DNA of 64,000 nucleotides, taken from positions 4,216,001 through 4,280,000 of the forward strand of contig OW051496.1 of assembly GCA_932521035.1 (NCBI GenBank), written 5' to 3'. The notes below the pieces were generated by a model that did not search any database, was not told the origin of the DNA, and worked only from the letters and a program-made list of their open reading frames with translations. Positions 32,801 through 44,900 of the stretch are shown one piece after another. Made by a program: the position numbers and the translations under genes. The stretch comes from Oscheius dolichura (taxonomy: Eukaryota > Nematoda > Chromadorea > Rhabditida > Rhabditidae). Position 1 is the stretch's first letter. Each line of letters opens with the position of its first letter.

Positions 32801-33508
32801 GACGGGTAAGAGTAGATTTCTAAATTCTGCCGTATACCCAGGGGATGGACGAAGGATAAACCAGGGAATTCCCGAGCCATAGAGGCGAAGATTGGGGAGA
32901 TGACGATGGAGAGCTGGTCATTCAGAACGGAGGGGATGAATTCTCTCCTGGTGTCGATCTGCTCATATCGGTTGGCCACCTCGAAGCGGGTCTGTGCCAC
33001 CTTGGGCATGCTCTTGGGGAAGGAACAGCTCACGCTGTACTTGTCCGTCGTGCCGATGTTCAACTGAAACCCGTTGTTTTACATATAAAGAACAATCCTA
33101 CCCAGGAGAAGTATCTCTTGCCGTAGTCGAGGTTCTTCTCCTCAATTCCACAACCAGAATAGGGTGAGGTTACGGTATAGGCCTAAACAACTGGTATCCT
33201 CTCTGCCCTTATCCTACGTTGTTTGGCCGATCCTCGACCAGGAGGCAGCCATCTCCGAGGGTGATATTGGCCGTGCTCAGACGACGGGCGCCAGTGGCCG
33301 TGATGAAGGCGTGGACTCTCTCGAAGGCCGTGTCGATCTGGACAGTCATCTCGTCCTCGCCGCAGAGGACTCGGATGATCGGGATGTACTCGTCGAATCC
33401 CTGGTCCGGCTGCTCTTCTTGAAGGGACGTCGAGCAGACTGAAACGACGGTTATAGAGAACAGATAAAGCAGAGTCCTACCAAGAAGTAGTACCAGTAAT
33501 CCTCTCAT
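29898..33508 (-). CDS. ZP-domain transmembrane protein (cuticlin-like), complete
   Basis: Apical matrix or cuticle protein. Start ATG 33508 with a split signal peptide (MRGLLVLLL|VCS, 42-nt intron). ZP-N: IIRVLCGEDEMTVQID, GDGCLL, SGCGIEEKN, YSVSCSFP. ZP-C: SKCTIGNWKG, ILNNGCPVF, FGCEVFFC, then CPSAAHC after a 1,999-bp intron (30484-32482). A short linker, a transmembrane helix (MYIVTSIICVALGFFLGVAFF is its core) and a ~100-residue cytoplasmic tail rich in Gly/Pro follow; stop 29898. No clear furin (RxxR) site was seen between ZP and membrane. Conserved ZP cysteines are in order, so the call is firm. The giant intron is 40-50 times longer than typical here and could hold control elements. Confidence 0.8.
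30484..32482 (-). other. 2.0-kb intron of the ZP gene
   Basis: GT at the 32482 end and TTTCAG at the 30484 end, both in phase 0. No gene, RNA or clear repeat is seen inside. GC-rich blocks with GCCGGC motifs alternate with AT-rich stretches. Confidence 0.6.
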
Positions 33509-36500
33509 GATGCTTGGGGATGTCGCTTGAGACGGAGGAGGCCTGGAAATGAGGAGGATTGAAAGGGAAAGAAGACAAATGGAGGAGGAGGAGGAGGACT
33601 GGATGGATGGAAAAAAAAATAGAAATATATTGGATATTGTGCTGAAAAATGAGGTCAAACATCTGCCCCCACCCCGATTTTCCCTATCTATTGAGCATGT
33701 TTTTGTGAGCGGAGGATAAGCCAAGAGTACGGGTAATCTGCAGCCGAGACAAAAAAAAGAGAGAGAACTGATCGCAACTGTGAGACTTCCTCCTCTTGAA
33801 AGGGACCAACCCCGGTTGCCTGTCATGGCTAATTTGCGCATCAACCTATCATTCTGTTGAGATATTTCGCTCGTTTTTCGAGTAGACACCTGAGAGTAGA
33901 AGGTCAAAGGCCCGGCCAGCCGGCCAATTGGATTTGCAAATGAGACATGTCTCTCTCTTGTGAGTCACTTTTCGATCTCTTCGGGGGTCAAAAGAGGAGC
34001 CAGCAGATAATTATGCATAGAATAGGAGACACTTGTTTGGGGGGAGGGCATCTTCTCCAACACAGACAGACTCTCATCTTTTGGACCTCGACAGCTCTCG
34101 AGACAAAGCTGAGCCGTCTTCTTATATGATTATACTATATTTATGTGTCTCCGAGAGAAAAAGAAGGAGAGACCACCAAACAAATTGAGGAGATCAGTTA
34201 GGAGAAGCAGGTGAGGGAGGATGAGACAGCTAAAATAGAAATAGAAGGAGGACAATAAGGGACAGATTGAAAGGAGCAGCAGCCGGCCTGTCAACATCCA
34301 CTGTCCTCCCCCGGTCGACTACTCCCATAGGGTGGTGCGAATTTTATTGTCCCTAGACGTCTAGACGGCAGGGGCCCTGGGCGAGACGCCGCGCGGGGAG
34401 TTGTTAGTCAGGCGATGAAACGGCTCCTGGTGGAAGAGGAGACAGCCAGGTGGTAGACGGACAGAGTTTTTTGGGAGACAGATGTGAGCAAGAGATGTCT
34501 GCCGGGTGGAGGAGGCTTCCGCTGGCTGTGGGAGGGTGATATTTCACCGTCGTGTACGTCCCAGACAGACAAAAGAGGCCTCAATTAGCCTGGGGGAGAA
34601 GAAGAGAAGGCCAGGGTAATTGGCTGTCAAAGTGGCAGCGAAGGAGGAGCACACTGATCTTTTTGAAGGACGGCACAAGCGACATTTCGATGTCCCGCTA
34701 CCTGCCAGTTCCGATTACTGTCGACATTGGGATAGAGGCGGGATCGGAAGCGCTTCTCAAGACAAAAGAACGCCCCTCTTCTGGGGACGGTCCCTCTGTC
34801 CCCATACAAGTCGAATCGAGGTGGTCAAGCAAATTAATTTGAAGCGGAAGAGCTGTTTACCCCTAAGCTAGCAAACCGCTCGTCATACTGTACTTCCGGG
34901 AGGGAGTAGAATATCAGCCGGAGGATAACAACCAACAGAAGAGGGTGATAGAATAATAACCGCCTCAATAAGAAGAGGGCGGACTGAAATGGGGCGGGCC
35001 GGAGGGGCGGATGAAATGAGAAAAATTAGGGGGAAGGGGCCATACTGGGGATAAGACCGGAGCTGTAAGCTGGCTGAGCTGACTACGATCTAGGGGCCGG
35101 GGCAGTCACCCTGGATTGGGATATTTTTAGAAGGTCTGGAAGCAAGGGCAGACTTGTTTTTCGAACCGTCTCCTTCTGCAAACCCAATTTGACCCTCGGT
35201 TTGTTTACGACGAGTTGGTACGCCTACTGTGAGAGCCTGCCCGTGCCAGACCGGCTGCTGCCCCTCTTTCCAGTCAAAGTGGCTTTCCACCAGACTGATG
35301 GTGTGAGGCTGCTGGGACACCAGCATCAAAAATCACCGCTTGTGGCATCAGCTTCAGAATAAAGTTGCCGTATTCACGGATCTCTCCCTTTTTCCCTCAA
35401 AAAAAGGCGAAATATCACAATTCCCTGGTTAAAAGAACTCTTTCTGTGAAAATTCCCTCAGTGCAAAGGAGGACAAAGTGCTCGTTTTGGAGATTAGAAG
35501 ATTGTCTTCGGAATATGGGGGATTAGAGACAAAAAGAGCAATCCAAGGAAGGGATGTCGGGAGAACCAATTGGCAGAGGTATCACCATAAAAAAAGAGAA
35601 GAATATCCCCTGTGCTTGTCCCTTAAAAGGAGAGGAAGTGTCTCCCGCTTCCAGCCGCGGCGCCTGATGTTTTCCGCCCATTGTGCTGAATCATTCAGTC
35701 TAGACGGGCGTTCTTCCCTGAATTCTCTCCTCCCGCCGATCTCTCGTGACCAAACAAACAAAACTGACTCAAAGCTGACTCTAGTCTACTGCCTATTCTG
35801 ACTTTTTGTCTCTGGGCTCTTGTCTAGAAAGCCAAAGAGACGGGCTGTCTGCCCGCTTATCGGTGTGGTCACCATCTTCCCAAATATTTGAAAGTACTGT
35901 AATTAGCCGGGGGACACTCGTCTTCTTTTCTTCCTTCCAAAAATGTCTCCTCCCTCCTTGTCTCCCCGTCGACCTTTGCGCCCATTCCCGCGGCTTGTCC
36001 CGCAACATGTGACCCCTCGCCAGCCAACTCGTCTGGCTGTTTTGTTTTCTGTCCTCCAAATATAAACAGCCCCCGGACGAGGTGTTCGTCATCCCATTAA
36101 GTGGAGGAGGACGGCGGGAAAGGAGGAGAAGGCCCGTCCAGACAGGGAATCTACATAAATCATGGACCAGGGGCCGTTGAATAAATTACAAGAGGGGAAC
36201 CGCTTCTAACCTTCTGGAAAGGGAGGGGGCAGACAACCTATGGTGATGTTTGAAAATGAGCAGAGAAAAACACGTGCTGTTCTGTTCAATTTCATGCATC
36301 ATAACAGCGGAAAATGTGGAGAAATGGGGAAGGGGGCAGACTGTGCAGAGACCGGAGGATATCTCCCCTTTGATGGCCAGTAGAGAGGAAAACAACTGGA
36401 GGAGAAGAGTCAGCCAGGGACCAGACAGACAGTCTCCCCCGGGGACGGCAAAAGGATAAGGGAAGTACACTTGCCAAAATGTGTGCAAACACCGGGAGGA

Positions 36501-37792
36501 GACGGCCCGGCCCGAATAACAGATTTGCCCCTTGCAGACGACGGAAAGAAATCCCATAAATGAAGAGGGGGCGGCCTGATTAGGGGGGTGATCCCCGAGC
36601 AAAAAACACTGGAGAGAGAACGGGGACACTAGTCATTGGCTATTACTCGTCGTCTGCTCTTTTTCCACCGGGAGGGAACAGTTGCAGGTGTTCCCCTCCA
36701 GTTTTAATAGAACAGATGAATTATTGAGAGAGGAAAATAACTGAAATTGGAGATATTTCAGCCGGAGTCGGCAGAAGGGGAACAAAGACAGAGAGTTCTT
36801 ACTTCCTGCTGGCGCTTCTGTTTTGACCGGCAGCCGGCAGGCCGGCTTGAATACGATGGAAAATAAATGCACCGCCGGACCAGATAACACATTGTCTGGG
36901 CCTGGACAGGAAAAAAGAGACGAAATATAATTGATCGACGGGGGGCAAGGGGGACGGACTGTTTTGGCGGATGGAAGGCGGAGGACGAGAAGAAAATAGG
37001 GAGGATGAATAAAACAGAGGAGGGGGAGACGACCAAAAGATGGTGAACCGGAGGGAAAAGGCCCAATTCAGATGAAAACACTGGGGCCGGACTGATCAAA
37101 ATATTGATTTTCGGAAGCTGTTTATGGTCAAGTCGGCAAAGATCAACACGTTCCCTTCGGCCGGGGGGACAGCTGTTTTTCCCCTCTGGCTATTGTTCGC
37201 CCGGTCGATTGAGACCGAAGAGCAGGGAATCTGCCCCAAATCAGTCGGTAAAAGTGATCTATTCAAGGGCTATAAATAGCTGTGGTTGGTCTATATTTAG
37301 ATTAAAAAAACATCGTTGAGGAATAGAGAAGTATGTAGAAAAGCGTGGTGGTCCGGGGGCTGTCGGCTGTTGTCGGCCGACGGCCGTTAAGAGAGAGTGT
37401 CTAGACGCGGGAGACGCAGAACTGGCCGCCAGCCGAAGAGGGGACATACCAGCGGCGGAGACAACAGAACACAGCCAAACTCATCCAAAAATCATCTCTC
37501 CCTCTCTTTTTATGGGTTATTGGGAGTAGTAGAGGGGGATGGGGGTCTAGCAGAGAGCGAGTCCAATTATTGCCCGGAGGGGGAGGGGGCAGGTGACTGG
37601 CAGACGAGGGGGCCCGGCCCAGACACTCCGATTGGGTCCGGAGATTGCCCTCCTTATTTATTTTTCCTTGGGGAATGGGGCTGTCTAGGTGCTAGAGGCA
37701 AAACACCAACAAAACTTCTATGTTCCTCGTTTTGGCTGGATCCGTCTCCTGTACAAAATGATGTCTGGGGAGAGAAGAGCAGACGGGGGCCA

Positions 37793-37834
37793 GTTGTAGC
37801 TCTGACCCCGCCAGTCAGGAGCACTACAAACCCC
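37793..37834. repeat. Hairpin element, copy 1
   Basis: GTTGTAGCTCTGACC...AGCACTACAAACCCC: the ends TTGTAG/CTACAA pair, and CTCTGAC pairs with GTCAGGAG with one bulge, around a short loop. A related copy lies 983 bp downstream. Confidence 0.5.
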
Positions 37835-38775
37835 CTCCGCCTGAGCCCTGCCAAATGGAGTCTAGAGAGACTCTTACGAGGGGACGCGAATTAAAAGAAG
37901 GCACTCGAAATTTACTAGGAAAATATTCTCTTGCAAATGAACTGGTCACTGACCCGGGAGGATCTTTGAGATCTCGGGAATCTTCCAAGTAGCAGCCACA
38001 CTTATGTGGAACTACAACAGAGAACTGCTGTCCTCCGATGAATCACGGGGAAAGGGTCGAGAGAAAAACAAGGAACTCTTGGGGTTACGGTAGATAAAAT
38101 GAGGAATAAACAAGGTCAGTCTGTTTGAAGGGAATTATATTCCTCCTCCCTGGAGAGAAATCCAAGCAGCCAGGTTGTGACAGCACAAGACAGCGGCGCC
38201 GTCTCTTCTACGTCTCCCCGTGGGGGGAACAGAAGATCCCAAAGAAAAGAATCCCATAAAGTGCGTACTAAAAGAAAGGCTAAAAGAAAACAAACTGTCC
38301 CTTACAGAGAGATACGGGTGTTTGTTATTGGTATACCGTAATTCGATACGTGCAAGATAAGAATAGGCGAGGGCTCGATTAGAGGAAGATATTCCCCGCT
38401 GGTTTCCCCTTTTTTATGGTGTCTAGACAGAGTTTTTGCCAGTAAGAAGTGTATCATCCTCCTTCCCTATCATAATCCATTCATCTGTGAGACCACTTTT
38501 GCAAGGGGCGCTTCTTTTCTTGGATATTAGAGAGGGGTGGGAGAGACTTCAGGAACTGTCTATCAGTCTCTGGTTAGCAGACCCTGTGAAGACCTACTAA
38601 ATGAACCCAGGTCAAACGGGGCCTCGTGATACTGGATGGGGAACTGGCCATTACGTCATTCACCGAAAGGAACGGTAGAAACTAATCAAAAAGAAACTAA
38701 AAAATAAAGGATGTTTTCCTTTTTTGGAAGGAGATCTCCCCCGCATAAAACATAGGATAAGGGACAAGCGGAGCA

Positions 38776-38822
38776 GTTGTAGTTTTGACCCGGCCAAGTC
38801 GGCCAGCAGCACTACAAACCCC
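38776..38822. repeat. Hairpin element, copy 2
   Basis: GTTGTAGTTTTGACCC...AGCACTACAAACCCC. Both ends match copy 1; the inner stem differs (GGCC AAGTC GGCC), as expected for a structure kept while sequence changes, though two copies cannot prove it. Confidence 0.5.
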
Positions 38823-39746
38823 GCTTCATGAATCATGTCAGCGGCGTCTCTCAGGGCTTATATGAATGTGCTAGAATTAAATGAGAAGTTGTCAACTCAG
38901 GTGATTAAAATGGGCGAAAATAGGAGGAGAGAGAGACGCTGCTCAAGGGACGACTGCGCCAAACGGTGCGAATAAGCCACGAGGATGGGCTTACTGTAAA
39001 GTGTTTTACTTGTATTCTGTAAAGCAGTTCTTTCCGGAGACTCGCGAGGCAGGTGGATCCCTTTGGTGGCTCTGTAGTTACGCTTCTATGATCAAACAGC
39101 CCAAGTATTCCCGGCAGTTACCAAACTCGCCCGAAGACGGTAAGATTGGAATGGATCGAGCTTTCTCACAGTCCCTATTAATTCTGACTGAATTTTTCCT
39201 AGGACCATCGAACCGTCGACGAAAACAAGGAGACAGCCAGTAGAGGTCGTGCCTCTACTGGAATAGTCATAAATTGAGACACGGGTCATTAGATTGATGG
39301 TTGTAAAGAGCGATGATCACTTTGAAAATCGTCCAAGGTCATCAATGAATCGAAGTAAAGACGACGTTGATAACCGATACCAATTACGACGGAAGTTGTG
39401 TTGGGAAGGATACCGTAACCCGGAGGAGAAGGCCGTCCTCCACCTGCCCTTGTCTTCTCCTCGGAATGCCCTCATTAGGTATTGTTATCGGTTTAGACGA
39501 CGGCGTCTCTCGAATTCTTGTTTCACTGGAGGGGACTGCCATATTTCAAGAGCCGATTGATCCGTTTTTGCCATCTCTTTATAACCGGTAGTCGGGAAAG
39601 GGAGAGAGAAACCAACTGGCACAAAATGTGATCTGACCGAACATCTCGCCTTCTCCTTTACTGTAACCTCTCCTTCTTCTTCCTTTTCTCGAAAACACCT
39701 CCACCACCCGTCCCCTGTTTCAGTTCGCCTTCTTCCAATTTTAAAC

Positions 39747-41050
39747 ATGAAAACAGTGATAATCCTTCTCCCGCTGGCTACAGTAGTCCTCAGCCAAGGA
39801 CCCCGTTATGCTAACCTCGACTATGGCAACTTCCCCCTGACATATCAGTACACACAACAGCTGGCCGGTCCCAGCTACGGATACCAGACAGAATTCTAGT
39901 AAGTGTCCCTGTCAAAACATGTACGAGACGGATCCCGGGGGAGGGAAAGGACACCTCGGCTACGTGGGGATACAATTTTGAGGAAAATTCGAGATCTGTC
40001 CCGAGGACGAGGAGGAAAACAAACGGGAGAATAATTAGGGGACAGTAATTATTACTCGGAATTTCTTTGGTAACACTGGGAAAGAAAACTTGTAGGGCAT
40101 CCAAGGGGCACCTCCCAAATCTCGTCCGTTGGAGGGGGTCATAGCCACAAAAAGTCGCCTCGGGGAATGAAGAACTCTTGCTTCCGTGAAAACTTTTTAT
40201 TAGGTGAAGCTTTTTATATAAAAAGCAGAAAAACGACTTCTATACCGTATTTATTGATCCATACTATCAAACTATTCCGTTCCGATGAGAAAAATGTCCC
40301 ATAGACCGTTTCAAATGGAAACAGGCCGTCTTCCTTACAACACGATAGCTACATCTCGGGGTTTTGAATTTCTCCCACTTGTTTGATCCATATAGAAGGC
40401 AAAATTTGATAATCTAGACAGATACAATATCTAAAAACGATGTTTTAAAGGTCTAAAAATTGATAATATCTTATAACAAGGCAGTTTTCCTCCTCTAGTC
40501 GGTCAAGATGGTGCAAAGCGTTTGTTAGGTAATTTCTACAATCTCCAGTGGCTTCTTGTGATTGCAATTATTGAGAAAAACAAACTCATAAAAAATGGTC
40601 CCAAACATCCTCGCTCTTTGACTTTTTCTGTACAAGAGACCGAGAGTACGTCGACTGTTTTCTTACCCAGCCGGGTTCGGTGTCAATGACGCAAGCCATT
40701 TTTGGTCGCTCTTCCAAAGACCTCAGAACATGATAAAGTTCATCACACTGCTTTAATGGCCTCGTTTATAATCTCCGTAAATATTGTCACCCAACTAAAA
40801 GGTGTATTTCAGCCCACTCGGCGGCCGAGGGATCAACATCAGCCCCTTTCCCTACTCGTCCTCCTACGTGCCGGCCAGCTACAACGTGCCCACGTACGCC
40901 AGCTACTACCAGAACTACTACACCCCTCCGGCCGACAATGATCTCTTCTACAACGGCGGCTGGAACCAGCTGCCCAACGGCGACATCCGAATGGGCAACG
41001 ACCTCGCGGCCATCTACCTCCGGTGCCAGGGCAGGGCCTGTCAGGGCTAG
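39747..41050 (+). CDS. Tyr-rich secreted protein A (GNDLAA motif family)
   Basis: Two exons (39747-39898, 40813-41050; intron 914 nt), 129 aa. Signal peptide MKTVIILLPLATVVLSQ, then a Tyr/Asn/Pro-rich body (YASYYQNYYTPP) and a C-terminal motif NGDIRMGNDLAAIYLRCQGR followed by ACQG. Only two cysteines, both in that motif. Abundant Tyr suggests dityrosine cross-linking as in cuticle or eggshell proteins (inference). The next gene, 270 bp downstream on the same strand, encodes a paralog with the same motif. Family not recognised. Confidence 0.65.
40209..40226. repeat. 18-bp perfect palindrome (copy 2)
   Basis: Identical to 3433-3450 (GCTTTTTATATAAAAAGC), here in the 914-nt intron of Tyr-rich gene A. 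Confidence 0.7.
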
Positions 41051-41320
41051 AATAAAGATGGCCTTATCTCTTTTTGAACTGGGTTAACAGCTGACTCTTC
41101 CGAAAACGAAATGGCCGAGAAGTGAGTTTGTCGGCAACGGAGAAAGTCTCCGTAAAAATTTACGAGACACGGTTCGGATTCCGCTCCGCATATAAGCCGC
41201 CAGTGGCCCTGGATATGGGATATAGGCTGCACTCTGCCGGGAGGGGCCGCCGCCTCCTGTCCGTTGACATTAGCTTCAAATTAGCCCCGTCCCCTATCAA
41301 ATTATCATCACCCTGTTCAG

Positions 41321-41743
41321 ATGCAACAGATCGTCGTCTTCCTCTTCTTGGTCGTCGTGTCCCTGGCCCAGTACCCCACCGCCCCTCGATACGGCGTTTA
41401 CAATAACAACTACTACAGTAGCTATGGAACAGATCCCAGAATGTACTACCAACAACAGTATGCCCAGCAACAACAGCCACAGTACTACGGCAACGGCTAC
41501 AATAGCTACTCCTATCCCTACAAGTACGAGCCCCCTCTAGGGGAAGACAGCCCTCTTGTTTACAGTTACAACTACAACAACTACTACGGAGGATACGGTA
41601 GCGGGTACAGCAACAGCTATGCCCAGCCACAGATGGGATTCATGGGGATGCACAACGACGGCAACGGCAACCTGAGGATAGGAAACGACCTGGCTGCTCT
41701 CTATATCACCTGTAATGGTCGAGGCTGCCCCGTCAGAGGATAG
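41321..41743 (+). CDS. Tyr-rich secreted protein B (GNDLAA motif family)
   Basis: Single exon, 140 aa. Signal peptide MQQIVVFLFLVVVSLAQ. The body is very rich in Tyr, Asn, Gln and Gly (YYQQQYAQQQQPQYYGNGYN; NYNNYYGGYGSGYSNS). The C-terminus has NGNLRIGNDLAALYITCNGR and GCPVRG, matching protein A at NG--R-GNDLAA-Y--C-GR-C. It lacks A's intron. TATAAG at 41191 is a candidate core promoter. A tandem duplication with strong divergence in the repeat body is the simplest history. Confidence 0.7.
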   Translation: MQQIVVFLFLVVVSLAQYPTAPRYGVYNNNYYSSYGTDPRMYYQQQYAQQQQPQYYGNGYNSYSYPYKYEPPLGEDSPLVYSYNYNNYYGGYGSGYSNSYAQPQMGFMGMHNDGNGNLRIGNDLAALYITCNGRGCPVRG

Positions 41744-41778
41744 CAAACCCTTTTTTGTCCGCTTTCACCCCATCTAGA

Positions 41779-41796
41779 TCTCTCTCTCTCTCTCTC
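41779..41796. repeat. (TC)n microsatellite
   Basis: Nine TC units in the 3' flank of Tyr-rich gene B. Confidence 0.8.
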
Positions 41797-41959
41797 CTGC
41801 AATTTTATCGCCCCGAATGAAAAGTGAAAAGAAAGACTACGATAAATAATTTATGTTCCTTCTCTATTACCCGCGGGATAGACACAAAAATTAAGTACGG
41901 ACTACGGGGGAAGACGGGAAGATCACTCGGGGAGGGAGGACAGGGAGAGGACTAGGCGT

Positions 41960-44900
41960 CTACATCGACTGGAACGCACGGTGCTTGGGCGGATGGCGGA
42001 CGAGGTACTCGTTCTTCAATACGTTCGAGATGTGTACCCATCCCAGGCTCAGGCAGATCTCGGCCGCGGCCTTCTCGGCCAGTCCGGTATCCTTGCCGTC
42101 GCCTCGCCCGTCCTCCACCGCCTTCCAGAGATACTTCAAGGCTCTGCCGCTGTGGCCATGGGCAATGGCGTGCTTGGCCGACAGGATCAGACACTGCAAA
42201 TGGATGTGTAATCAAAAAGAAATGATGTCCTTACCTTTGTATCATCGGGAGCAATGTATTTGAGAACTTCGGCATAGGCCGTGTCGACGGCGGCCCTCGT
42301 GGCCGGGTTGGCTGCCGCTTTCGTCTCGGTCCTCTTGACCTCCTCCTCCGTGGCCTCCTTGGCCGCCTTCAGCTCATTCACACCGTAGAGATCGTTCTTG
42401 AAGATCTTTGGAATTTCCAAAGTACTGATAGCCAGATGACTGTCCACCGAGAGGGTGGCCTTGGCCAGCAAAACATCAATTATGGCCGACTTCCTCTCTT
42501 CCATCACCCTAGAAGCTGGCTTTTAGCAGAGGAAAAAAGAAAATACTCACTTTTTGAGGGTGATGCTCTCTTCGTTCTGTTCCTGACGACATCCCATAAA
42601 GCGCTGGACCTCGTCCGACTTACAAATCTCCAGAATCTGTTGGAAGATGAGGTTGAGGGTGTCGGTCTCGGCCTCGGAGCGGCTGCCCTTTGCCAGGAGC
42701 TGCTTCATCCGGACGATCAAGAGGGGCAAGTGGGTCGGATGCTGTTGAAGGAGATCTGTGTACAGCTGGGTGGCCTCGGCCTCGTCCTTCAGCTTCTCCA
42801 GCCAGCTGATCTTCAAGTCGCGTAGGGCGTCTTCCATCTCCTGTTTCTGTTCCTTCTTGCCTTCCTTCTCCTTCAGGACAATCATCGACGGGCCTTTGGG
42901 TGTGCGGGCAGCATACTCCGTGAAGTGGTAGTAGACTGTCGTCTTGTCGGCGGCCTTCAGCTCGGTGTCCTCGAATATCTTCAGCTCTCCCTTCAGATAA
43001 CAGCCAGCCGACAATGACACCGGCTTGAATAGCCTAAATGTTTTCCTTGAAGAATAAAACATGGAACAGGGGCATACTTGTCATCGTTTACGCTACCAAA
43101 GTACATGGAGATCTGCTCGCCGGCGGGGTAGACCTTCTTGGCCCACTTGCTGCCGGCCCTCTTCCAGGCGCCGACGGCCTCCTTGTAGACATCCAGAGCA
43201 ATGGGACTGGCCACTTTGATCGACACGTGGAGGGGGACATCTCTCAGCGTCTCGAGGAAGGCCTCGTCCGGGTGGCGGAGCTGTGCCTGGATGAGATGCT
43301 CGCCCTTCTCCAACTTCAGAACATACTGAAAGCAGACAATTGAGCGGAGTGACAGATGAGACACACATCACATGGATACAGACCCAAACAACTACCATAA
43401 AACTAAAGAGAAGGAAATAGTGGAAAACGGAAACCTACTCTATCGGGGAAGCTGCTACCGGCTCCCTCATAGCCCTTGGTCGCGGAGAAGACCTGGAAGA
43501 GGAGACAGTCGATCGGGCTCTCGTACAGATATTGCGTCATTCCCGGCAACTCCAAGGCTACCTCCGAGGCTTTCAACACTGGAAAAATATATAATAAAAG
43601 GAAATAAGAATGGACTTTACAGTTGAGTTTGTAGGTGAGAAGAAGACGATTGATCTGAATTCCCGGCTGGAAGACATCCTGAGGACCGAGGGGTTCAATC
43701 TTGGCCGCGCTGGACTGCTTCAAGGGGACGACCAAGGTCTTCAACTGGACGGCGGGGTTGACTTCGACCGGACGGAAAGACGCAATATTGGCATGGAAGT
43801 GGGCAGAGCCGGCCTCGTGTACCAGGTGGATCTCTTGGGGTCTCGACACTCCGTGGAACTTGACTTCCATCTGCACTTTGGCCGGCTTCTCGATTCCTCT
43901 CATCCACGAGCGGGCAAGGCACAACTCGATGGTTCGACCGGCCTTGACTGGAAGGTGCTTGATCCATTCGTCGTGGTCGGGTCCCAGAATCTGAAATAGT
44001 CTCATTTAGCAGAGCAGAGAGAAGAGAGGATGGGAAATAGTGAGAACGCACAATTCTCTTCCGTCCTACCTTGTAGTCTTCCGTGTTCCGGTAGCACGTG
44101 TTGTCGACCAGCATCACTTTGTGGAGGATGAAACGGTCGCCAGGAATCTTCGACAAACTCGTCACTTTCACCTCTACAATTTACGGAAGATTCAAAAGAA
44201 CAAAAAGCGAACATACCTGCTACTGTAGCACCAGCGGGAACGGCGATGAATTTCCGAACAGGACATCCCGAGTGGGCGTCGAAGTTGTACTCGACACTGA
44301 CCGACTCGTCCGTCTCCTGGGGGCGGATAATAGTAATTGGAACGCGGAAGATGGGACCGAGGTGGGTGGCTCGGGCATCGTAGGCCATCACCTCTCCGTA
44401 GGCCGCCTCCCCCTCGGGCACTTGGGTGGGATCGACTTGGATGAAGAAGTTCCTCTGGCCGGAGGTGGCGACAAACGTCTCCGGGGCGGTAATCCAGCCA
44501 TGCGACGTCTTCAGGTTGAAGTGCTTCTCAAACTCAATATGATGGGCGAGATCTGGGCATATTCCTTTGAATAGTCAATAAAACCGGCAACATACCACTG
44601 AAATTCTTGAACCGAGGCTGAACCTGTATGGTGAACTCCTTGACATCGTTGGTCTGGTAGATCTCGCGGAGGTAGATGCCTCGGGTGGTCCTGGCCCCGT
44701 CCGAGCAGCGGACACGGAAGTCTCTCAACGTGTCGGGCAGGAAAGTCCCGGCCTTGCGGAGATACTCGTAGGCGTCGGCTATCTGGATCATTCCCTGTCC
44801 CTGGGAGAACTTCTCCTGGTTGTCCGTCTGCTTGGCCGAGTTCTCCAGTGCCACTCGGATCTGATACGCCGTCCACGTCTGCTTGTTGGCCATTAGAGCC

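Larger units (their letters stand above)
33509..39746. other. 6.2-kb gene-poor, GC/purine-rich region
   Basis: No family-recognisable exon on either strand; short open frames exist but show no motif. Sequence is rich in GGAGG/AGAGAG and GCCGGCC. It holds the paired hairpins at 37,793 and 38,776 and isolated TATA-like sites (ATATAAACAG near 36,059; CTATAAATAG near 37,270). It could be regulatory for the adjoining ZP or Tyr-rich genes, or carry non-coding RNAs. Confidence 0.5.

Noticed and set aside
43610-43999. Plus-strand frames through 42.4-46.4 kb
   Set aside because: All are shadows of TPP2 exons; catalytic motifs and splice phases fix the minus strand.
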